Assembly (NCBI GenBank): GCA_937877605.1
Contig: CALFJA010000009.1
Coordinates: 1-29,009, forward strand
DNA from: an uncultured Prevotellaceae bacterium
GTDB taxonomy: Bacteria > Bacteroidota > Bacteroidia > Bacteroidales > Bacteroidaceae
DNA: 29,009 bases
Direction: 5' to 3'
Shown here one piece after another: positions 1 through 6,965 of this stretch. Every line of letters starts with the position of its first letter. Within the stretch, counting starts at the first letter, position 1. The notes under the pieces are model-generated. The model ran no database searches, was not told the DNA's origin, and worked only from the letters and a program-made list of their open reading frames with translations. A program made the translations under genes and the position numbers.

Positions 1-275
1 ACGGCACGAAGCGCTACGACTTCCAGTTTGAGAACAAACGCGGCTACAAGACCACCGTGGAGGGACTCAGCGAGAAGTTCAACCCCGAATACTGGAACTA
101 TGCCAAGCTCATCTCCGGCGTGCTCCGCTACGGAATGCCCATCAAGCATGTCATCAAGCTCGTGGCATCGCTCGAGCTCAACGACGAAAGCATCAACACC
201 TGGAAAACCGGCGTGGAAAGAGCCCTGAAGAAATACACGGGCGAAACCGCCGACAACGAAGAACACGGCGCATGA
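1..275 (+). CDS. Ribonucleotide reductase, C-terminal end (probably B12-dependent class II), partial
   Basis: The open frame enters from the left edge (first full codon at 3) and stops at TGA 273-275, so only about 90 C-terminal residues are visible. The segments KFNPEYWNYAKLISGVLRYG and ESINTWKTGVERALKKY resemble, from memory, the end of the large adenosylcobalamin-dependent ribonucleoside-diphosphate reductases of Bacteroides and relatives, which make deoxyribonucleotides in the cytoplasm. No catalytic motif lies in the visible part. The tail after ALKKY is short, acidic and has no cysteine, whereas many reductases of this type end in a cysteine-rich redox tail. The stop codon overlaps the folB start (ATGA, 272-275), which implies translational coupling. 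Assignment to a reductase is fairly likely; the class is inference. Confidence 0.6.
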   Translation, partial: GTKRYDFQFENKRGYKTTVEGLSEKFNPEYWNYAKLISGVLRYGMPIKHVIKLVASLELNDESINTWKTGVERALKKYTGETADNEEHGA

Positions 276-643
276 GGCTGCTGAAGGGAACCATCTACAT
301 CAGGGACATCCAGGTGCATGGCTACATCGGGGTGCTTCCGCAGGAACAACTCACCGGCAACCACTACACGGTGAACCTGGAGATGGACTATCCCCTCGAC
401 CCGGCACTGGAAACCGACCAGCTGGAACACACCGCCGACTACGCCGAGGTGGCCGAGACCGTCAGAAGGACGATGAAGGAACGGCACGCACTGCTGGAAT
501 ATGCCGCAGGAAAAATAGCCACGCAACTGTTCAGCCAGTTCCCGAAGACCATCGCACTGACCATTGACATCTGCAAGACCGACCCGCCCATCAGCATCCA
601 TACCCACGGTGCCGGGGTGCGGCTCACCTTCACCAACGACTGA
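272..643 (+). CDS. folB: Dihydroneopterin aldolase
   Basis: The 123-residue protein has the length and pattern of FolB, which cleaves 7,8-dihydroneopterin to 6-hydroxymethyl-dihydropterin and glycolaldehyde in folate synthesis. Visible hallmarks are the N-terminal strand IRDIQVHGYIGVLPQEQ, with the glutamate that binds the pterin in this family, a central TADYAEV segment, and the C-terminal CKTDPPI stretch that carries the conserved lysine. The start is fixed by the 4-bp ATGA overlap with the preceding gene. The amidase begins 4 bp after its stop, so the genes are probably cotranscribed. Other folate genes, thyA and folA, lie at the far end of the window in a separate unit. Confidence 0.9.
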   Translation: MRLLKGTIYIRDIQVHGYIGVLPQEQLTGNHYTVNLEMDYPLDPALETDQLEHTADYAEVAETVRRTMKERHALLEYAAGKIATQLFSQFPKTIALTIDICKTDPPISIHTHGAGVRLTFTND

Positions 644-647
644 GACA

Positions 648-1898
648 ATGAAGAAACTCCACATACTCCTGCTGTTCCTGCTCCTCGCCGCCGGCGCCAA
701 CGCCGCCGGACGCCGCTTCACCGTCGTCATAGACGCCGGACACGGCGGACACGATGCCGGAGCATGCGGGAACATATCGAAAGAGAAGAACCTCACCCTG
801 AAATACGCCCTCGAACTGGGCAGGATGATTGAAAGGGAATGCCCGGAGGTCAAGGTGGTCTATACACGCAAGACAGACACCTTCCTCGAACTGCACCAAC
901 GCGCCGAAATAGCCAACCGCAACAAGGCCGACCTCTTCCTCTCCGTACACATCAACTCGCTGCCCGCAGGAAGGATAGCACGCGGATACCAGACCTACAC
1001 CCTCGGAAAAGGCGAAAGCGGAAAGGGAATACTGAAGAACCTCGAGGTGGCCAAGCGCGAGAACTCCGTCATCTTCATGGAGAAAGACTACAAGCAGTAC
1101 TATCAGGGATTCGACCCGAACTCCGCCGAGAGCAACATCATGTTCGAATTCATCCAGGACACCAACATGGAACACAGCGTGGACCTTGCAAAGATGATGC
1201 AGAAGAATGTCTGCGCCGCCACCGGCAGGAAGGACATGGGCGCACACCAGGCCAACCTCGCAGTGCTACGGCTCACCTCCATGCCCGGATGCCTGCTCGA
1301 ACTGGGATTCATCAGCACCCCCGACGAAGAAGAATACCTCAACTCGGCCGATGCGCTGAAGAACTACACCATCGGAATGTTCAATGCCTTCGTCGAGTAC
1401 CGCAACAAATACGACAACAACATCGTGGTTCCCTACAAGCCCAAGGCACCGGCACAACCAGCCGTGAAGGACATCGTACCCGAGGAATACAAGCAGCCCA
1501 AGCCCGCCAAGAAAGACAAGGAAAAAACCCTTCCGGAAACCAGGGAAAAGCAGAAAGGAACACCCGCACCGGCAGTCGCCGCCCCACCAGCAACACAACA
1601 GACACCCCCACCCAGCGCGCCGGCCAAGGACGAAATACGCTTCAAAGTGCAAATCATGGCCAGTTCAAAAGCCATTCCCGCCACGGACCCAAGGCTGAAA
1701 GGACACAATGAAGCCACCTGCTACGAAGACGGGGCACTCAAGAAATACACCATCGGCGAAAGCACCGACTACGAAGAAATCGTGAAACTGCGCCGCCAAC
1801 TGCTCGCTGACTTCCCCGAGGCATTCATCGTTGCCTTCAAGGACGGCAAGCGGATGGACACCAACCAAGCCATCAGAGAATATAAAAACAAGAAATAA
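648..1898 (+). CDS. N-acetylmuramoyl-L-alanine amidase with C-terminal SPOR-like domain
   Basis: The 416-residue exported enzyme belongs to the Amidase_3 (AmiC/CwlM-type) family, which cuts the bond between N-acetylmuramic acid and the peptide stem of peptidoglycan. I chose ATG 648 because it starts a clean signal peptide (residues 1-19, MKKLHILLLFLLLAAGANA) 4 bp after folB; an in-frame upstream ATG at 564 would overlap folB. Zinc ligands are visible as DAGHGG (His32), Glu46 and SVHINS (His101), with the catalytic Glu218 in LLELGFIS. A proline, lysine and alanine-rich linker (about 265-345) leads to a C-terminal region (about 350-410) that resembles a SPOR domain, which binds denuded glycan strands at division sites. 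It is followed 4 bp later by the MCE gene. Confidence 0.88.
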   Translation: MKKLHILLLFLLLAAGANAAGRRFTVVIDAGHGGHDAGACGNISKEKNLTLKYALELGRMIERECPEVKVVYTRKTDTFLELHQRAEIANRNKADLFLSVHINSLPAGRIARGYQTYTLGKGESGKGILKNLEVAKRENSVIFMEKDYKQYYQGFDPNSAESNIMFEFIQDTNMEHSVDLAKMMQKNVCAATGRKDMGAHQANLAVLRLTSMPGCLLELGFISTPDEEEYLNSADALKNYTIGMFNAFVEYRNKYDNNIVVPYKPKAPAQPAVKDIVPEEYKQPKPAKKDKEKTLPETREKQKGTPAPAVAAPPATQQTPPPSAPAKDEIRFKVQIMASSKAIPATDPRLKGHNEATCYEDGALKKYTIGESTDYEEIVKLRRQLLADFPEAFIVAFKDGKRMDTNQAIREYKNKK

Positions 1899-1902
1899 GC
1901 AG

Positions 1903-2802
1903 ATGAAACGCTGGACCAAAGAAATAAACATAGCCCTGACGACCATCCTGGCCATCATAGTATTGTTCTTCGGCATCAAGTTCCTCAAGGGGAAAAGCAT
2001 GCTTTCGAACAATAACACCTACTATGCCCTCTTCCACGACATCAACGGACTGAGCTCGTCCAACCCCGTACTGGCCAACGGCTACCAGGTGGGCATCGTG
2101 CAAGACATCAAATACGACTACGAAAAACCCGGCAACATCGTCGTAGCACTCGACATTGACAAGAACCTCCAGCTGCCCGCCGGCACCACGGCCGAAATCG
2201 ACAGCGACTTCATGGGCAATGTAAAACTCAACCTCCTCCTGACCGACAGCCCGCTGAAACTGACTCCGGGCGACACCATCAGCGGACACATACAGGGCAG
2301 CGCACTGGCAGAAGCAGCCAAGCTCATCCCTACCGTCGAGAAAATACTACCCAAACTCGACTCCATCATGATACACCTTAATAATATATTGTCCGACCCG
2401 GCCATCAAGAGCACCCTACACAACGCCGACCACATCACCAGCGACCTGACCACCTCGACCCAGCAGCTCAACACCCTGCTGGCACAACTCAACAACAAGG
2501 TGCCCGGACTCATGACCAAGGCCGACGGAGTGCTCGACAACACCAACAAACTGACCGGACAACTGGCCGACGCCGACCTCGCACAAACCGTCAAGCAACT
2601 CGACCAGACCATCGCAAACCTGAAGAACATCACCGGCAAACTGAACGACAAAGACGGCTCGCTGGGACTCCTCATGAACGATCCGGAACTCTATAACAAC
2701 CTTACGAAAACACTCCACAGCGCCGACACGCTGCTGAACAACCTCAGGGAACATCCAAAACGCTATGTACATTTCTCCGTATTTGGCAAAAAAGACAAGT
2801 AA
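1903..2802 (+). CDS. MCE (MlaD-type) family lipid-transport protein
   Basis: The 299-residue protein has one N-terminal membrane anchor (about residues 8-27) and then an MCE domain (about 38-115) with the typical run LANGYQVGIVQDI and GNVKLNLLL. From about 140 to 285 it is a long, Asn/Leu/Asp-rich amphipathic helical region, as in MCE proteins that form hexameric rings or tubes to shuttle lipids between inner and outer membrane. ATG 1903 is preferred because the frame upstream of it runs inside the amidase gene, and a 4-bp gap matches the spacing of the preceding pair. The partner ATPase and permease (MlaF/MlaE type) are not in this window. The substrate cannot be read from the sequence. Confidence 0.85.
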   Translation: MKRWTKEINIALTTILAIIVLFFGIKFLKGKSMLSNNNTYYALFHDINGLSSSNPVLANGYQVGIVQDIKYDYEKPGNIVVALDIDKNLQLPAGTTAEIDSDFMGNVKLNLLLTDSPLKLTPGDTISGHIQGSALAEAAKLIPTVEKILPKLDSIMIHLNNILSDPAIKSTLHNADHITSDLTTSTQQLNTLLAQLNNKVPGLMTKADGVLDNTNKLTGQLADADLAQTVKQLDQTIANLKNITGKLNDKDGSLGLLMNDPELYNNLTKTLHSADTLLNNLREHPKRYVHFSVFGKKDK

Positions 2803-3181
2803 AAAGAAATTTAAACGCAACGCAAATTTATTGTTTCACAACCACGAAGGCATAAATAAAATTGCTTACTATCAGCCAATTACAACAATTGTACTGGATG
2901 TTTCACCACTCACATACAATTCATTAAAGAAACGAACGGATTTGACTGAGTTTCAGAAGGTTATATAACGGAGTCTCGTAAGAATTGAGAAGAACTTTAA
3001 TCCAAATCGTGTAACCCGCTTAAATAAAGCGATTTACGGAAAAGGAGCCGTCCAGACTGTGAAAAACTCATTTTCACAAACAAAAAAAAATTGCGATATT
3101 TGCAAACGCTTTCCGGTGCTCCCGACACCTCCGTCGCGGCCTCCGGAACAATGAAAACCTAAAAGAACTCACTCGGAATAA
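2803..3181. other. AT-rich intergenic leader of dnaA
   Basis: This 379-bp gap is clearly AT-richer than the genes on either side. It contains a candidate dnaA promoter at its right end and a nested inverted repeat (AAATCG 3004-3009 with CGATTT 3030-3035, and CGCTT 3017-3021 with AAGCG 3027-3031). Three TTTCAC-containing stretches (near 2835, 2900 and 3073) are only weakly like DnaA boxes (TTATCCACA). The only frame crossing it (up to 2968) starts inside the MCE gene and resembles nothing I know. I see no convincing gene or origin. Confidence 0.5.
3071..3102 (+). promoter_or_regulatory. Candidate dnaA promoter
   Basis: GATATTTG at 3095-3102 matches the Bacteroidetes -7 consensus TAnnTTTG at all but the first base. 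TTTT at 3071-3074 sits 20 bp upstream, where TTTG is expected. It would give a leader of about 75 nt. Confidence 0.45.
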
Positions 3182-4579
3182 ATGGACAAAAGTGCTAACA
3201 CCTGCTGGGCCAATGCGCTCTCGCTGTTCGAGAACAATGTCAGCCCGCAACACTTCGACACTTGGTTCAGGCCCATCGTCTTCCATTCGTTCAACGAACA
3301 GACGAAGGAACTGACCATTCAGGTGGCTAGCACCTTTGTATGCGAATACCTGGAGGGGAACTTCGGGCAACTGCTTTTCAAGGTACTGTCCCGCACCTTC
3401 GGCTCGGGTGTCATCTTGAAATACCGCGTCCTGGCCGACAAAGAGCACCAAATCACCAATGTGGTGCAGGGCGAATGCAACGAGTATGCAGCCAACGCCA
3501 AGCGAAACACGGCGGCAACGCCGTTCGATGTAGAGGTGTCAGGCCGGCTCGATGCCCAGCTCAACCCCAAGCAAAACTTTGCAAACTTCATAGAAGGGGA
3601 CAGCAACAAGTTCTCCAGAGCCATGGGCCTGTCCATCGCCGAGCACCCGAACAACGCACAGTTCAACCCACTCTTCATCTACGGGCCGTCCGGTTGCGGC
3701 AAGACTCACCTGCTCAACGCCATCGGACTGCGCACGAAACAACTCTATCCGCAGAAAAGAGTGCTCTACATCAGCGCCCGGCTGTTCCAAGTGCAGTACC
3801 AAAACGCCACACGACAGAACGCCACCCCGGACTTCATCAACTTCTATCAGACCATCGACCTGCTCATCATTGACGATGTGCAAGAGTGGACCTCGGCCGC
3901 CAAGACGCAGGAAACCTTCTTCCATATCTTCAACCATCTCTTCCGGAACGGCAAGCGCATCATCCTCGCCAGCGACCGTCCGCCAGTCGAGCTGAAGGGC
4001 ATGAACGAGCGGCTTATCACCCGTTTTGCCGGCGGACTGACCACAGAGATGGAACGACCGAATGTGCAACTCTGCGTGGATATCCTCAACAGCAAGATCA
4101 ACCGCGACGGACTGGACATCCCACAGGATGTGGTTCGCTACATAGCCGAGACCTGCAACGGCAGCATCCGTGAGTTGGAAGGTGTCATTAACAGCCTTCT
4201 TGCCTACAGCGTTGTCTACAACTGCGACATCGACATGAGCCTGGTACAGCGTGTCCTGAAGCACACCGTCAGGAAAGAAAAGAAGCAGCCGAGCGTCGAT
4301 GAAATCGTAAACACGGTCTGCCAGCACTTCAATGTCACCGCCGAAGCCATCAACGGCCCCAGCCGGAAGCGCGAAATCGTCGAGGCAAGGCAAATCACCA
4401 TGTACATGACTCAGAAGCTCACGAAGACTCCCACCACGCGAATCGGGAAGCTCATGGGCGGCAGAGACCATTCGACCGTGCTGCACAGCTGCGCCAAAGT
4501 GGAGAAGCGCATCGGCGACGATGTGGATTTCCGCACGGAGCTGCAACTGCTCGAGAAGAAGATGAAGCAGAAACGCTAA
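3182..4579 (+). CDS. dnaA: Chromosomal replication initiator DnaA
   Basis: The 465-residue AAA+ protein binds DnaA boxes and opens the origin. Domain I is at residues 1-90 (CWANALSLFENNVSPQHFDTWF is the usual start), followed by a linker. The ATPase spans about 130-345, with Walker A GPSGCGKTH (168-176), Walker B LLIIDDVQ (227-234) and the box VII arginine region RLITRF (277-282). The DNA-binding domain IV carries the signature GGRDHSTVLH (426-435). The length is typical for the phylum. The gene stands alone with its own candidate promoter and ends in a strong hairpin. No origin-like cluster of DnaA boxes is obvious next to it. Confidence 0.96.
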   Translation: MDKSANTCWANALSLFENNVSPQHFDTWFRPIVFHSFNEQTKELTIQVASTFVCEYLEGNFGQLLFKVLSRTFGSGVILKYRVLADKEHQITNVVQGECNEYAANAKRNTAATPFDVEVSGRLDAQLNPKQNFANFIEGDSNKFSRAMGLSIAEHPNNAQFNPLFIYGPSGCGKTHLLNAIGLRTKQLYPQKRVLYISARLFQVQYQNATRQNATPDFINFYQTIDLLIIDDVQEWTSAAKTQETFFHIFNHLFRNGKRIILASDRPPVELKGMNERLITRFAGGLTTEMERPNVQLCVDILNSKINRDGLDIPQDVVRYIAETCNGSIRELEGVINSLLAYSVVYNCDIDMSLVQRVLKHTVRKEKKQPSVDEIVNTVCQHFNVTAEAINGPSRKREIVEARQITMYMTQKLTKTPTTRIGKLMGGRDHSTVLHSCAKVEKRIGDDVDFRTELQLLEKKMKQKR

Positions 4580-4602
4580 TACTTTTCACTTCTAATATAA
4601 AA

Positions 4603-4639
4603 GAAAGAAGCCACGCAAGGAATTTGCGTGGCTTCTTTC
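4603..4639. terminator. Bidirectional terminator between dnaA and the M6 protease gene
   Basis: A perfect 16-bp inverted repeat (4603-4618 and 4624-4639) with a 5-base loop lies between two convergent genes. The core arm reads GAAGCCACGCAA. The AAAG/CTTT ends give short A/T tracts on each side, so it could stop transcription from both directions. Confidence 0.85.
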
Positions 4640-4656
4640 GTATGGTAGGTTTCTTA

Positions 4657-6786
4657 CTACTTGACTACGAATTTCTTTCCGTTCATGATGTAGATGCCTT
4701 TCTGCAGCAGTGCAGGACTGTTGCCCACATACTGCCCACTGATGTTGTAGATGCGCGTTTCCTTGGCATCTGCACGCAGGAAGTCACCCTCCAGAAGTTC
4801 GATACCTGTCGTGTTGGGTATGTACACGCAGAGGTCGTCGAGGAAGAAGCGCTTTCCGTTGGAGAATTGGAGCCGTGTTGAGCCGCTGCCTGTTATGGTA
4901 AGGCTATAGTCGGTCCATTGTCCCCGTGTCATGGTGAACTCTGTTTCCGAGAGAACTACATCACTGTTAGTGCTCGTCACGGTCAGTGTCGTTGCATCGA
5001 AACTGAACGGTGCGGCCTTGAAAATGATGGTTGCGGTGCCGTCAACACGGAAGGTTGGAGTCCGCGGCGATACATTCTTGAAGTATCCGCACTTGTCTCC
5101 ACCCGAGCAATCGGTGGTCTTGTTGTTCGTTCCGTTGTCCCATCCATCCTCGTCGGTAAGGAAATCGCCGTTGGCAACACTTCCGCTGAACTTCCCGTCG
5201 TTGCCGCCAGTTCCTTCACACTCGTTGAATGTCTCGGCAAAAAGCACTTCTCCGTCCACATCAACGGGCACGATAGTCTTGTTGACAGCCTGGAAATTGA
5301 ACGAGATGGTGCCGTCGCTGTTTTGCTTTATTTTCTGCAACGCCTTGTTCATGGTGTATTTCCCGTCGGAGTTTGCATTGTAGGTGAAAGCCTTTGGCTT
5401 GGAGTTGTTGGTCAGCGAGTCCAGCTTGTTAAGCGGATAGGTATCGCCACTGGTTGAATAACTGTCATTTTTCCCGTCTGCACAGATGGGTTCTATACGC
5501 TGGTGGTCGTTTCCACGGCTGTTACAGTTAGGCGAGTTGCTACGCCACACAGTCGCATTGTAGTCCAGGTGTACCACAAGCAGGCCTTTTCCACTGAGTC
5601 CGAGGTCCCAGCCTTTGCGCTGGCGGTTCTCAATATAGTAAAGTTCGTTTTTCTGTTTCTGGTTGTAAATGACATAGAAGTCACCGTTGTCGGAGAGCGA
5701 TTTCATGTTGGTCACCTCGACATCCTCGTCATCGAGTACAATGGGATACTGCCAGCGTGTACACCACTTCTCGTATCCGGAGTAGTTGGGCGGGCAATAG
5801 CCGTCGCCGTTGTAGCTGCCCGAGCACATCAGGTCCCAGGTTCCCATGCCGTTGTAGCCGCACCGGTAGTCGATGTCATACATATCGGGGAAGCCCATGC
5901 AGTGGGAGAATTCGTGGCACATGGTACCGATTCCGTCGGCATCTCCGCTGCCGTTGAGTTCACTGGAGCAGGCATACACCCATAGTTTCTTTCCGTTGTA
6001 GGTCAGAGCACTCGACAAATTGTATTTATGTGGCCATATGGAGGTTTCGTCACTGCTGTCCGCACGGCCATGGCCGGCATAGATAATGAACACCTCATCG
6101 ACATATCCGTCGTTTCCCCAGTCGTATTTGGAGAAATCCACCTGGTCGGCTACCCCCTCTATACACTCTTTTGCAAAAGCCTGTACATTGTCGGTGCCCC
6201 CGCTTCCGGCGTAATCGATGGAATTGCCCGACAGCTTGATGGGGCCGACCACATCGAAATCGATGATCAGTTGTCCGTTGCTCTGTGCCTTGAAGTAGTC
6301 GCGCGTGCTTCCCATGAAGTTATCCTCGCTGAATCCTTCTTCGTTGCAATAGCGGTTGAAGAACTCCTGGTCGTGGCCATCTGCAAACTCCTTATCTTGG
6401 AATTCGGCAAGAATGACGAGGCAGCGCTTGTTTCCAACCAGATGGCTGCCGCCGTCGCCGGGTGCCGTCGAGGTGGTTGCGGCCAGTTTCAGGCCTGCAT
6501 TGTTGTCCAACAGGTTTGTAAATCCGTTGTTGCGGCGCTTGCGTTCCTTGATGAGCATTTCCGAAACGGCTGCATGGGTGGTCTCAGCATAGGTATTTCC
6601 ACTGCGTACAAATAATTTTCCACTGGCCGTTTCCCAGAAATGGCCGTACTCGTCGCCCTTCAGTTCGGCGCGAACTTGTGTGCCGTCTTTCAGCGTGAGC
6701 GTTTGCCACAAGCCTGGCTTGGCCGGCACAGCCCATGCTGCCGTTGTCAATATGGCAGCAACAAATAAACTAAATAACTTCTTCAT
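4657..6786 (-). CDS. Secreted M6-family zinc metalloprotease with C-terminal sorting domain
   Basis: The 709-residue protein starts at ATG 6784-6786 with a signal peptide (residues 1-20, MKKLFSLFVAAILTTAAWAV); an upstream in-frame start at 6849 would put residues before this signal and would overlap the promoter. The zinc site HEFSHCMGFPD (291-301) fits HExxHxxGxxD, and the context (GTMC before it, MGTWDLMCSGSYNG after it) is that of the M6 family (immune inhibitor A-like endopeptidases). A beta-rich region follows (about 510-655). The last 50 residues (IYNISGQYVG, LLQKGIYIMNGKKFVVK) look like the type A C-terminal domain that directs export by the type IX secretion system. It is divergent from an oligopeptide transporter, which suggests a role in protein degradation for peptide uptake. 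Substrates are unknown. Confidence 0.88.
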   Translation of the reverse strand: MKKLFSLFVAAILTTAAWAVPAKPGLWQTLTLKDGTQVRAELKGDEYGHFWETASGKLFVRSGNTYAETTHAAVSEMLIKERKRRNNGFTNLLDNNAGLKLAATTSTAPGDGGSHLVGNKRCLVILAEFQDKEFADGHDQEFFNRYCNEEGFSEDNFMGSTRDYFKAQSNGQLIIDFDVVGPIKLSGNSIDYAGSGGTDNVQAFAKECIEGVADQVDFSKYDWGNDGYVDEVFIIYAGHGRADSSDETSIWPHKYNLSSALTYNGKKLWVYACSSELNGSGDADGIGTMCHEFSHCMGFPDMYDIDYRCGYNGMGTWDLMCSGSYNGDGYCPPNYSGYEKWCTRWQYPIVLDDEDVEVTNMKSLSDNGDFYVIYNQKQKNELYYIENRQRKGWDLGLSGKGLLVVHLDYNATVWRSNSPNCNSRGNDHQRIEPICADGKNDSYSTSGDTYPLNKLDSLTNNSKPKAFTYNANSDGKYTMNKALQKIKQNSDGTISFNFQAVNKTIVPVDVDGEVLFAETFNECEGTGGNDGKFSGSVANGDFLTDEDGWDNGTNNKTTDCSGGDKCGYFKNVSPRTPTFRVDGTATIIFKAAPFSFDATTLTVTSTNSDVVLSETEFTMTRGQWTDYSLTITGSGSTRLQFSNGKRFFLDDLCVYIPNTTGIELLEGDFLRADAKETRIYNISGQYVGNSPALLQKGIYIMNGKKFVVK

Positions 6787-6836
6787 ATATTTCCAATTGA
6801 TTTTGTTTATCCTGTAAAAACCGTAAAATTGTCCGG

Positions 6837-6867
6837 CAAATATAAGCAAATAGTTTCAATTTGGCAA
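6837..6867 (-). promoter_or_regulatory. Promoter of the M6 protease gene
   Basis: On the minus strand TATATTTG (6844-6837) matches TAnnTTTG exactly, with TTG (6867-6865) 20 bp upstream. It predicts a leader of roughly 45 nt before the start at 6786. Confidence 0.7.
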
Positions 6868-6886
6868 TGTTTTCCATGCCAATTTG
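6857..6886. promoter_or_regulatory. Imperfect palindrome between divergent promoters (candidate operator)
   Basis: CAATTTGGCAATG (6857-6869) and CATGCCAATTTG (6875-6886) form an inverted repeat with one mismatch and one extra base around TTTTC. It covers the -33 element of the protease promoter and ends 11 bp before the -7 element of the transporter promoter, so a bound protein could affect both genes. The regulator is unknown. Confidence 0.45.
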
Positions 6887-6897
6887 CATTTTTTTAC

Positions 6898-6905
6898 TAT
6901 TTTTG
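6898..6905 (+). promoter_or_regulatory. Candidate -7 element of the oligopeptide transporter gene
   Basis: TATTTTTG matches TAnnTTTG exactly. No good TTTG lies at the right distance upstream (only TTTTC at 6870-6874, 23 bp away), so the promoter may be weak or may need an activator. Confidence 0.5.
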
Positions 6906-6965
6906 CCGTGTTTCTTTATAATTATAAATCATTTATACAGATATTCAATACAAGAGCATACATTT

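Noticed and set aside
2765..2968. 67-codon frame between the MCE gene and dnaA
   Set aside because: It starts inside the MCE gene in another frame, the non-overlapping part is AT-rich, and the product resembles nothing I know.
2803..3181. Replication origin next to dnaA
   Set aside because: The region is AT-rich, but the TTTCAC-containing stretches have three or so mismatches to a DnaA box, and no cluster of good boxes was seen.
3683..3709. Unusual Walker A in DnaA (GPSGCGKTH instead of GGVGLGKTH)
   Set aside because: All required Walker positions (GxxxxGKT) are kept, and GPSG forms are, as far as I recall, normal for this phylum.
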